Assembly: GCF_031846565.1 (NCBI RefSeq)
Contig: NZ_JAVRHL010000006.1
Span: forward strand, 1 to 64,000
DNA: 64,000 nucleotides
Direction: 5' to 3'
DNA from: Tropicimonas_B omnivorans
GTDB taxonomy: Bacteria; Pseudomonadota; Alphaproteobacteria; Rhodobacterales; Rhodobacteraceae
Below, one piece after another: positions 46,046 through 53,026 of this stretch. The translations under genes were made by a program, and so were the position numbers. Under the pieces are notes generated by a model. The model worked only from the letters and a program-made list of their open reading frames with translations, was not told the DNA's origin and did not search any database. The stretch's first letter is position 1. Each line of letters opens with the position of its first letter.

Positions 46046-46476
46046 GCGGCCCCGAGACCTCCCCCACCGTCGAAGACCTCGCCGCCGAGGCGCTCGCCAT
46101 AGCCCGTATCGCGGCGACGGCGATCCGCGAGGATGTGCTCCACCGGCTGCCGCCGCAGGAGCGCGCGGGGCCGGAGCGGCTGCTGCGGATGCTGGAGGCG
46201 CGCGAGATCTTCGACGCCCCGGCGCTCGATCACCTGGCGAGCCTCGAGAGGCGGCTCGTGGAGCGGATCACCGAAGGCACCGTCATGGTCGACCGGGCAG
46301 AGGCGGGCGAGGGCAATGTCTCTCCCGCCTTCTGGCAGGAGCCGAGGATGACCGAAGAGGCCGACGCCCTCTCGAACGCCCTCGCCGTCATTCTCGAGCT
46401 GAATTTTCTTCTCGAGGCCATCCAGGACCGGCTCGCCGCCGAGGCCGCCGTCGAGGCCCTGCGCCAAGCCCTCTGA
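46042..46476 (+). CDS. Hypothetical protein (144 aa)
   Basis: Starts within the stop of the preceding gene (ATGA), so it is translationally coupled. Helical, acidic: VEDLAAEALAIARIAATAIR, LERRLVERITEGTVMVDRAE, LAVILELNFLLEAIQDRLAA. No known antitoxin DNA-binding motif. Product might interact with the PemK-like protein; unproven. Confidence 0.55.
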   Translation: MSGPETSPTVEDLAAEALAIARIAATAIREDVLHRLPPQERAGPERLLRMLEAREIFDAPALDHLASLERRLVERITEGTVMVDRAEAGEGNVSPAFWQEPRMTEEADALSNALAVILELNFLLEAIQDRLAAEAAVEALRQAL

Positions 46477-46485
46477 TCCCCGGAA

Positions 46486-46553
46486 CATGCAGTGAAATCA
46501 ACTGCATGACGGCGCGCCGGCAGTCCCTCTGCTGCTCCCGGCCGGCGCGCCGT
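46486..46553. promoter_or_regulatory. Two adjoining inverted repeats upstream of the xis-like gene
   Basis: CATGCAGT (46486-46493) and ACTGCATG (46501-46508) form a perfect 8-bp repeat around a 7-nt spacer, operator-like. Directly adjoining is a perfect 13-bp stem, ACGGCGCGCCGGC (46509-46521) and GCCGGCGCGCCGT (46541-46553), with a 19-nt loop and no following T-run. They follow the stop of the 46042 gene and precede the xis/int genes by 90 bp, so they may regulate excision genes or end the upstream transcript. Confidence 0.5.
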
Positions 46554-46645
46554 ACCGGAGATAATGAACCCTGGTCAAAGTTCCAACCGGATGGCCCAAG
46601 CCGCTCGCACCTCCTGCGTACAAGCAACGCAAAAAGGATGAAGCA

Positions 46646-46939
46646 ATGCTCGACACCTCTTCTTTCAACCCCGGCTTCCCGCCCCTGATGACGGGCGCCG
46701 AACTGGCCGAGAAGATGCGCTATTCCGGCGTCACCTCCGCCTTCCGGCAGTCGCTGAAGATGCTCGGCATCACCCCAGTGCCCGGCCGCCACGACATCTA
46801 CGATCCGCTCCTCGTGCGGCACCGGCTCAACGTGGCGCAGGGCATGCTGCCGCCGGCCCCCGGCGCAAGCGGCGTGGCGAACGCCGACAAACCCCTGAGC
46901 AAGACCCAGCAGCGGAGGAACCGTAATGGCAAGAAATGA
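46646..46939 (+). CDS. Excisionase-sized DNA-binding-like protein
   Basis: 97 residues, AAGGA 8-12 nt upstream of the ATG. LMTGAELAEKMRYSGVTSAF has the pattern of a MerR/Xis-type winged helix start, with FRQSLKMLGITPVPGRHDIYD continuing it (plasmid helix-turn-helix proteins read GR..YD at this place). The C terminus is basic (LSKTQQRRNRNGKK). It overlaps the integrase start at 46926 by 14 bp. Role as recombination directionality factor is inferred from position and size. Confidence 0.55.
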   Translation: MLDTSSFNPGFPPLMTGAELAEKMRYSGVTSAFRQSLKMLGITPVPGRHDIYDPLLVRHRLNVAQGMLPPAPGASGVANADKPLSKTQQRRNRNGKK

Positions 46940-48096
46940 GAACAAGACCCGCATCGTCGGCGTGCACCGCGTCACCAAGAAACTCGCTGATGGCACAACG
47001 CGGAAGTATCACTACGTCTTCCGCGGCAGCGGCACGTGTTTCTGGGACTCGGACCAGGAATTCGACGAGTCGGGATCCCCGCTACGTCACCGCCTATGAT
47101 GCCGCCCTGCGCGGGCTGAGGGTAACGCCCAAGGTGGTCGAGAACTCGACCGCTTCGGTGCTGGAGCGCTATCGCGACTCCCGCGAGTTCCGGAAGCTCA
47201 AGCCCCGGACCCAGAAGGACTACAAGCTCTTCCTCAACGCATTCGAGGAGGAGTTCGGTGAGGATCCAATTTCGCTCTTCGAAGAGTCGGAGTCCCTGGG
47301 CGAGATCCGCAAGTGGCGGTCCGACAAGTGGGGCCACTCGGACAAGCGCTATGACTATGCCGGCACCGTGGTGACGACCTTCCTCAACTGGTGCGTCAAC
47401 CGCGACGCGGCCATCAAGGTGCACTTCCACAAGGGGCAGGAGAAGCTCTACAAGTCCGACCGGTCCGACAAGGTCTGGCTGCCGGTCGAAATCCAGATGC
47501 TTCTGGAGCAGGCCACCCCCGACGAGAGGCGCATCGTCATCGCGTTTTCCGAGGGTGGCCTGGCGCCCCAGGATGTCGTTCTGCTCCGGCGCCGGCATGT
47601 GCAAAGCACACCCGAGGGCCGCCGCCTGTTTTTCCGCCGGCAGAAGACGAACAACCCCGTCAGCATTCCGGTGACGGATGCGCTGGGGGAGCTGATCGAC
47701 ACGATTCCGGAGGGGCAGGACCTTCTGGTGACCTCGCTCACCGGCCATCAGCTCACCTCCGTGCGGGCATCGCAGGTGATCCGCACTCTCAAGGATCGGC
47801 ACAATGCGAAGGTGGCGGCGGGTGAACTGCCGGTGCGCATTCGTGACGAGCTTCGGCCCTACGACCTGCGCGGCACGGCGGCGACGGCGCTTCTGCGGGC
47901 GGGCTGCAACCTGAACGAGATCGCGGTCTGCATGGGCTGGGGCCTGCGGCACGCCGCGAATGTGATCGAGCGCTATGCGGCCCAGGTGCCTGAGGTCACC
48001 GATGAAGTGCATCGCAAGCTAATGAAGGCCAAGAAGAAGGCTGCGAAGGCGGAGCGCAAGGCGGCCCGGAAGGCCGCGAAGCGGGGCGGGGCATGA
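46926..48096 (+). pseudogene. Tyrosine recombinase/integrase with a frameshift
   Basis: ATG 46926 reads ARNENKTRIVGVHRVTKKLA, KYHYVFRGSGTCFWDSDQEF, and hits a stop at about 47096. From about 47075 the body continues one frame over: RYVTAYDAALRGLRV, core-binding domain, then the catalytic domain to 48096. One extra base in TCGGGATCC (47071-47080) explains the shift. Catalytic region: YDLRGTAATALLRAGCNLNE (box II Arg), GWGLRHAANVIERYA (W/H and the Tyr nucleophile). The usual box I Arg is not obvious (EGGLAPQDVVLL where GLR is expected). It sits beside tRNA-Cys, its evident target. If the lesion is real, the element cannot excise unaided. Confidence 0.8.
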
Positions 48097-48431
48097 TCGC
48101 GCTGAACGAGGTGCGGGCCGACCTGACCCTGGCGGCGGCATGGTGCGAGCTGGTCTTTCCCAAGTCCCGGGGCTGCCCGGTCTTCGGCAATGTCTACGTC
48201 GACCGGTCCGGCCGTACCATCGTCTGGCCGAGGGTGGAGGTGCCCAGTGTGGACCTCGATGACTTCCTTTTTGCCAAGATAGTGGCGGACGAGGCCCTCG
48301 AGGTTCTCGGCTACCTCACCAGGCGAGTCTGGGAGAAACCGGACAGCATGTGTGTGGCCTGCGTCCAGATCGGACCACGGTCGAACCATGACCGCATCGC
48401 GGCGCTCCGGGAGTTCTCGGTGCTGCGCTGA
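48093..48431 (+). CDS. Hypothetical protein (112 aa), coupled to the integrase
   Basis: Starts inside the integrase stop (ATGA). RADLTLAAAWCELVFPKSRG, GNVYVDRSGRTIVWPRVEVP, then VDLDDFLFAKIVADEALEVL. Soluble, acidic; no family recognised. It is the last gene before the terminator and attR. Might assist integration, from position only. Confidence 0.55.
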   Translation: MIALNEVRADLTLAAAWCELVFPKSRGCPVFGNVYVDRSGRTIVWPRVEVPSVDLDDFLFAKIVADEALEVLGYLTRRVWEKPDSMCVACVQIGPRSNHDRIAALREFSVLR

Positions 48432-48466
48432 ACGGCCTGACCGAGCGCCACCACTGACGAAATACC

Positions 48467-48498
48467 AAGGGCCGCGGGGAGAAATCCTCGCGGCCCTT
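48467..48498 (+). terminator. Rho-independent-like terminator after the integrase operon
   Basis: Stem AAGGGCCGCG..GGA with a GAAA loop and TCC..CGCGGCCCTT (48467-48498), about 14 pairs with one bulge or mismatch, 36 nt after the 48093 gene, followed by ATTCG. The T-run is short, but the A/T flanks of the stem give TT. Confidence 0.65.
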
Positions 48499-48532
48499 AT
48501 TCGTGTCGGTGAGGGGGCTGAAACAGGTGGGG

Positions 48533-48553
48533 CTGTAAACCAACCTGTAAACC
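48533..48553. repeat. Right pair of integrase arm-type repeats
   Basis: CTGTAAACC at 48533-48541 and 48545-48553, 12 bp apart (about one helical turn), 60-80 bp from attR. The same 9-mer is paired at the left end (9349, 9402). Confidence 0.6.
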
Positions 48554-48613
48554 GGCCGATTTCTGGCGCCTCCGAAAAGGGCTGAAAATACCAAAAATCC
48601 CAGTAAAATAAGG

Positions 48614-48662
48614 TGGAGGCGAGTACCGGAATCGAACCGGTGTACACGGATTTGCAATCCGC
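48614..48662. repeat. attR core (3' half of tRNA-Cys)
   Basis: 49 bp identical to 9273-9321 except one base, same orientation. Integration by crossover inside this block would leave a full tRNA on the right and a 3' fragment on the left, as seen. Confidence 0.88.
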
Positions 48663-48687
48663 TGCGTAACCACTCCGCCAACTCGCC
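48614..48687 (-). tRNA. tRNA-Cys (GCA)
   Basis: 74 nt on the minus strand with encoded CCA. Acceptor GGCGAGT pairs with ACTCGCC, with discriminator U; D arm GGCGGAGTGGTTACGC; anticodon stem-loop GGATTGCAAATCC with GCA; T arm ACCGGTTCGATTCCGGT. All stems close. It is the integration target of the 39.4-kb element, whose insertion kept it intact. Confidence 0.95.
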
Positions 48688-48897
48688 GTTCCAATGGATT
48701 AACCGCTAGTGTGGTTGGCGCGGCAAACGCTTCGGCAAACATTCCTAGTCCGTACACGTGATGGTCGCAAGGGGTCAAAGGGGCAGTTCCCTAGCGGCAA
48801 TCTCACCTTCTGCGAATTTTCCGTCTGGCTTGGCGTTGTTGCAAAACTCTGCCCGGCGAGGATTCACAGCACGAACCCATGAAGTTAGGAGGGGGCT

Positions 48898-49249
48898 ATG
48901 CCGAAACGCTCACCCACCCGCTACCGCACGACGAACTGATCGGACTATAGCGCCGCGCTGCGCAAGCGTGGCTCGCTGCTGATCTGGCTGGACAAGGGCA
49001 GGACGTGGCTCGCGCCGCGTGAGGGGCGACCTGGTCGGCCGCCCGTCTTCTCTGATGCGGCGATCCAATTCTGCCTGTCGATCAAGGTGCTCTTCCGGCT
49101 CCCCTTGCGGCAGACCGCCGGGATGGTGGCGAGCCTTCTGCGGCAGGCCGGGCTCGACTGGCCCGTGCCGGATGCTTCGACGCTCTGTCGTCGGCAGAAG
49201 ACGCTTGGGGTCCAGATCCCGCGCTGATGGCCCACTCAACCTGTTCGTC
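48898..49249 (+). pseudogene. IS5-family transposase, N-terminal piece
   Basis: AGGAGG upstream of ATG 48898: MPKRSPTRYRTTN, TGA in place of an expected Trp codon, SDYSAALRKRGSLLIWLDKG, REGRPGRPPVFSDAAIQFCL, DWPVPDASTLCRRQKTLGVQ, and after a frameshift ADGPLNLFVD. The IS110 insertion follows the first catalytic Asp (VD). Inactive. Confidence 0.8.
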
Positions 49250-49354
49250 GACAACGAGCCTTTGTCCGCCATTGATGGTATGGATGGCCCCGCCAGCGGC
49301 ATCGCGATGTGCCAAGGTGGGAGCTGCATAGCATTCCACCGAGGGGAGCCATCC

Positions 49355-50376
49355 ATGGACCAGCCTATCGTCATCGGCCTCGATCTGGCGAAGAGCGTAT
49401 TCCAGGCTCATGGCGTCGATACGGAGGGACGGGTCGTCTTTCGCCGCCAGTTGCGGCGCTCGCAGGTTCTTGGCTTCTTCGAACGTCTTGGGCCGTGCCT
49501 GGTGGGGATGGAAGCCTGCTCGGGCGCGCACCACTGGGCAAGAGAACTCGGCGCACTCGGCCATGAGGTGCGGCTGATGCCGCCGGCCTACGTGAAGCCG
49601 TATGTGAAGCGGGGCAAGACCTACGCAGCCGACGCGGAAGCGATCTGCGAGGCGGTCACGCGCCCGACGATGCGCTTGGTGTCGGTGAAGTCGGCCGATC
49701 GGCAAGCGGCGCTGCTCGATCACAAGGCGCGGGACTTCCTGGTGCGCCAGCGGACCCAGACAGTGAACGCGATCCGCTCGCATCTGTCGGAGTTCGGGAT
49801 GGTGGTCGCGAAGGGCATCCACAACCTGGACCGGCTGCTCGAGGCTGCGCGCGACGTGCCCGCAGCGGCGCGCCCGGCGCTCGACCTGCTCGTCGGCCAG
49901 CTGCGCGATCTGGAGGAGAGGATCGGCATCGCAACGGCGCGGATCACAGCGGCCCAGAAGACCGACCCGCTCGCCCGGCGGCTCGCCACGATCCCCGGGT
50001 TCGGCCCCATCGCGTCCTCGGCCTTCGCGGCGACCACGCCCGACGTGGCTGCCTTCCGGTCCGCCCGCGACTACGCCGCTTGGCTTGGACTAACGCCGCG
50101 GGCGCACTCGTCTGGCGGCAAGGAGCGGCTCGGGCGGATCTCCAAGGCCGGGAACCGCTACCTGCGCCGCCTGCTCTACCTTGGGGCCATGGCGCGGATC
50201 AGCGCGCGGCGGGGGCGGCGATTCGTCCCCACGGATCAGCAGGCGCCAGACTGGCTGGACCGGATGCTCGCGAGGAAACCGGTGAAGGTAGTGGCCGTCT
50301 CGCGGCCGCCCGCATGGCCCGCACCGCCTGGGCGCTCATCGCCCGGGAAGACAGCTACCGTGCCGTGCCAGGCTAA
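49355..50376 (+). CDS. IS110-family transposase (DEDD), possible late frameshift
   Basis: From ATG 49355: IVIGLDLAKSVFQAHGVD, LVGMEACSGAHHWARELGAL, KTYAADAEAICEAVTRPTMR, the DEDD RuvC-like domain. Then LATIPGFGPIASSAFAATTP and GGKERLGRISKAGNRYLRRL, the C-terminal Tnp_20 domain. Near 50298 the natural end MARTAWALIAREDSYRAVPG is found one frame over, ending at 50376; in the uncorrected frame the ORF runs to 50440. About 340 residues, usual for the family. It interrupts the IS5 element. The 280 bp after it belong to neither gene clearly. Confidence 0.82.
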
Positions 50377-50659
50377 AAACGAGATCGCCACCGGGGTGCA
50401 TCCGGCGGTGCTTGAGACGGTGAGGCGCAGCGTGAGGTGATGGCGAAGAGGCGAAGAACAGGATGGACGGAACACCCAGTTCGGACCGGTGCGGCTCAGA
50501 CCGCGGGCCATTGATCGGGACCCGTCCCCCCAGCGGACTTCATCAGGGCGCGCGGCACCTCATGCCGCTGATCAGACGCCGTATACATGGCCGCGACCGA
50601 CCAAATGCCAAATCCGAACAAAGCTCTTGTCAAGGGGCCATCCATACATGGTCCGAGGA

Positions 50660-51235
50660 CAATGGCGAGTGGCATCAAGTTCCTCGGCGACGGGGAGTGG
50701 CAGGCCCGCAAGCACGGTGTGCAGGGCCGTCGCCAGTGGCGAAAGGATCATCTGGCCATGGACCCGGCGACCTCCGACATTCGGGCGGTGGAGTTCACCT
50801 CGAGCCGGGACGGCGACAGCCCTGTCCTGCCGGATCTGCTCGACGAAGTCCCTCGCGACGAGCAGATCGCCACGGTGACCGCTGATGGTGCCTACGATAC
50901 CCGCCGTTGCCACACCGCCATCATCGAGCGAGACGCCGTCCCGGTGATACCGATCCGCAAGAACGGCCGACCTTGGAAGGACGATGGCCTGGCAGCCCGG
51001 GTCCGGAACGAAACCCTGCGCGCGACGCGCCACTATGGCAGGGCATTCTGGAAGCGTTGGACCGACTACCCCACGCGACGTCGGGTCGAAGCGGAGATGT
51101 GATGCCTGAAGGCCTTCGGTGAGCGCATCGCCGCACGAGACCTTGACCGTCAGACCGCCGAAGTTCACATCCGCATCGCCCTCATGAACCGCTTCTCATT
51201 CCTCGGCACCGCCGAGAGCGCTCGCGTGGCCTGAC
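50660..51235 (+). pseudogene. IS5-family transposase, C-terminal piece
   Basis: GIKFLGDGEWQARKHGVQGR, DPATSDIRAVEFTSSRDGDS, TVTADGAYDTRRCHTAIIE (second catalytic Asp), NETLRATRHYGRAFWKRWTD, RRVEAEM then TGA, then CLKAFGERIAARDLDRQTAE to a TGA at 51235. Continues the 48898 piece. One internal stop (51100-51102) in addition to the IS110 split. Confidence 0.8.
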
Positions 51236-51421
51236 ACCGAACGGGAAAGGGGGAAGTGCGTCTCAGGCGGGAGTTCCGCAACAACGCCGACCCCGAGCGA
51301 AAATACCTGCCGAGCGTAATCGCTGACGACATTCAAGAAGCCCCGGAGACCTGACCGTGGCGGCCGAAAGGATCGGCGCGCTGCGCACCCGTGGCGACGA
51401 TGCCCACGGCCGGGAGCGGGG

Positions 51422-51446
51422 GCGGCCGGAAAAGCGATCCGGCCCC
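51422..51446 (-). terminator. Weak hairpin after hpaI
   Basis: Minus-strand GGGGCCGGA and TCCGGCC form a GC-rich stem around a T-rich loop, 25-50 nt after the hpaI stop. No U-tract follows, so termination there is uncertain. Confidence 0.35.
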
Positions 51447-51469
51447 TCGCATAGACATGCCGCGATGCG

Positions 51470-52237
51470 CTACGTGCGGACCTGTTCCAGAACGCCCTTC
51501 GCCGCTCCGATCAAGAGGCCCAGATCCACCGAGGCTGCAACGAAGCGGTAGCCCCAGTCGCGGTAGCGGCGTGCGTCCTCCGGCCTGGTCGCGAGGATAC
51601 CGGGCGCCTTGCCGGCGCGCCTGATCCGCTCGGCGGCGACCTCTATGGCCTCCTGCACCTCGGGAGCGGCGGGATGGCCGAGATGGCCCATCGACGCGGC
51701 GAGGTCCGACGGGCCGATGAACACACCGTCCACACCCTCGACGGCCGCGATCTCCTCCAGCCGGTCCACCGCGTCGGCCGTCTCGATCTGGACGATGATG
51801 CAGATTTCCTCGTTCGCCGTGGCAAAGTAGTCCGGCGCGAGGCCGAAGCGGCTGGCGCGCGTGCCGCCGGCAACGCCCCGTATGCCCGCCGGCGGATAGC
51901 GGGACGCCTCGACTGCGGCGCGGGCGTCCTCTGGCGTCTGCACGAAGGGAATGAGGAGCGTCTGGCAGCCGATGTCGAGCATGCGCTTGATCAGGACCTT
52001 GTCGTTCCATGCGGGCCGCCCGACGCAGGACGAAGACCCCGCCGCCGCGGCCTGAAGGAGCGGCTGAAGGCTCGCGATCTCGACCGGCGAATGCTCGGCA
52101 TCGAAGAGCAGCCAGTCATACCCCACGAGGGACAGGGCCTCTGCCGCGACCGGACTTGCGAGGGACATCCAGAGCCCGTGCTGAACTTCGCCCGCGAGGA
52201 GCCTGCGCTTGAAGTGGTTCTTCGGCGCCTCGGTCAT
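51470..52237 (-). CDS. hpaI: HpaI-like class II 2-oxo acid aldolase
   Basis: 255 residues from ATG 52237, overlapping the hydratase stop (ATGA). NHFKRRLLAGEVQHGLWMSL, YDWLLFDAEHSPVEIASLQP, RPAWNDKVLIKRMLDIGCQT, VQIETADAVDRLEEIAAVEG, GVFIGPSDLAASMGHLGHPA are the metal (E in ETADAV, D in SDLA) and substrate motifs of HpcH/HpaI. It cleaves 4-hydroxy-2-oxo acids to pyruvate plus an aldehyde, the last step of a meta-cleavage pathway. Last gene of the operon. Confidence 0.88.
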   Translation of the reverse strand: MTEAPKNHFKRRLLAGEVQHGLWMSLASPVAAEALSLVGYDWLLFDAEHSPVEIASLQPLLQAAAAGSSSCVGRPAWNDKVLIKRMLDIGCQTLLIPFVQTPEDARAAVEASRYPPAGIRGVAGGTRASRFGLAPDYFATANEEICIIVQIETADAVDRLEEIAAVEGVDGVFIGPSDLAASMGHLGHPAAPEVQEAIEVAAERIRRAGKAPGILATRPEDARRYRDWGYRFVAASVDLGLLIGAAKGVLEQVRT

Positions 52238-53016
52238 GAGAACTGCACCGCGACCGAACCAAGCGGACCGAAATCGGCGTGGAGTGTGTCGCCCTTCTCC
52301 GCCCACACGGGGCGTGTGAACGAGCCGGAGAGGACCATGTGGCCGGGCTCCAGCGTCGTGCCGAGGGGGCCGAGCTTGTTCGCAAGCCAAGCGATCGCCA
52401 TGGCGGGGTGGCCGAGGACGCCGGCGGCGAGCCCGGTCTCCTCGATCCCGGCATTGCGATAGAAGACGGCACCGACCCATCGCAGGTCCACATCCTCGGG
52501 CCGCACTGGGCGCCCGCCGAGAACGATCCCCGCCGCCGCGCCGTTATCGGCCACGGTGTCGTAGATCTTCCGCGGCTCGGTCACCCGCGCGTCGATGATC
52601 TCGATGGAGGGGACGACCCATTCCGTCGCCCGCATCACGTCGACCAGCCCGATGCCGGGGCCCTTGAGCGGCTCCTTGAGGATGAAGGTCAGTTCCGGCT
52701 CGACGCGCGGCACACAGAAGCTCTCGAACGGCACGACGGCCCCGTCCTGCAGGACGAGATCGTCGAATAGATAGCCGTAATCGGGCTCGTCGATCTTCGA
52801 GGAGGCCTGCATCGCCCTCGAAGTCAGGCCGACCTTGTGGCCGACGATCCGCGCCCCGTCCTTCACCTTCCGTGCGGCAACGGCAGAGGAAATGGCGTAG
52901 CTGTCCTCGATCTCGATGCCGGGGAACATCTGGGAGGGGCGCTCGCCCTGAACCTTCGTGCGGTGGCTTTCCAGAAGCGAGGCGACCGCCTCCGCCCGCT
53001 GCTCTTCGCTCAGCAT
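52234..53016 (-). CDS. hpaH: HpaH-like 2-oxo-hepta-4-ene-1,7-dioate hydratase
   Basis: 260 residues; start 53016 chosen for GAGGA 7 nt upstream, right after the dehydrogenase stop. IVGHKVGLTSRAMQASSKID, EPDYGYLFDDLVLQDGAVVP, CVPRVEPELTFILKEPLKGP (metal Glu pair), IEIIDARVTEPRKIYDTVAD, ADNGAAAGIVLGGRPVRPED and GHMVLSGSFTRPVWAEKGDT all match HpaH more closely than MhpD or DmpH. It hydrates a 2-oxo-4-enoic acid for HpaI. Confidence 0.85.
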   Translation of the reverse strand: MLSEEQRAEAVASLLESHRTKVQGERPSQMFPGIEIEDSYAISSAVAARKVKDGARIVGHKVGLTSRAMQASSKIDEPDYGYLFDDLVLQDGAVVPFESFCVPRVEPELTFILKEPLKGPGIGLVDVMRATEWVVPSIEIIDARVTEPRKIYDTVADNGAAAGIVLGGRPVRPEDVDLRWVGAVFYRNAGIEETGLAAGVLGHPAMAIAWLANKLGPLGTTLEPGHMVLSGSFTRPVWAEKGDTLHADFGPLGSVAVQFS

Positions 53017-53026
53017 TTTCGTGTCC

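Larger units (their letters stand above)
9273..48662. mobile_element. Integrative (probably mobilizable) element in tRNA-Cys carrying a glycan locus
   Basis: Bounded by a 49-bp direct repeat with one mismatch: a copy of the 3' half of tRNA-Cys at 9273-9321, and the same sequence within the complete tRNA-Cys at 48614-48687. A tyrosine integrase gene (46926-48096) lies beside the tRNA end, as expected for elements that integrate into a tRNA 3' end and rebuild it. Inside are a xis-sized gene, primase-like gene, MOBQ relaxase with oriT-like site, and the surface polysaccharide cargo. No T4SS or coupling protein is seen, so IME fits better than ICE. Length about 39.4 kb. The integrase is frameshifted in this sequence, so the present copy may be fixed. 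Confidence 0.85.
48832..51288. mobile_element. IS5-family element split by an IS110-family insertion
   Basis: Terminal inverted repeats GGCGTTGTTGCAAAACTC (48832-48849) and GAGTTCCGCAACAACGCC (51271-51288) agree at 16 of 18 positions. The transposase is in two pieces: N-terminal part 48898 to about 49249, C-terminal part about 50660-51235. The IS110 gene lies between them. Removing the insert leaves an element near 1.04 kb, normal for IS5. I see no clear target duplication at the outer ends. Confidence 0.82.

Noticed and set aside
46936..47100. Integrase start at ATG 46936
   Set aside because: That frame reads a low-complexity Ser/Arg peptide up to 47075; the frame from 46926 gives a sensible N-terminal domain (HRVTKKLADGTTRKYHYVF), so a frameshift is more likely.
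39599..48431. Conjugative (ICE) rather than mobilizable element
   Set aside because: No VirB/TraG/coupling-protein genes can be found in the 39 kb, so self-transfer is not supported.
51422..51446. Strong terminator after the catabolic operon
   Set aside because: Stem is good but there is no U-tract; listed only as a weak hairpin.
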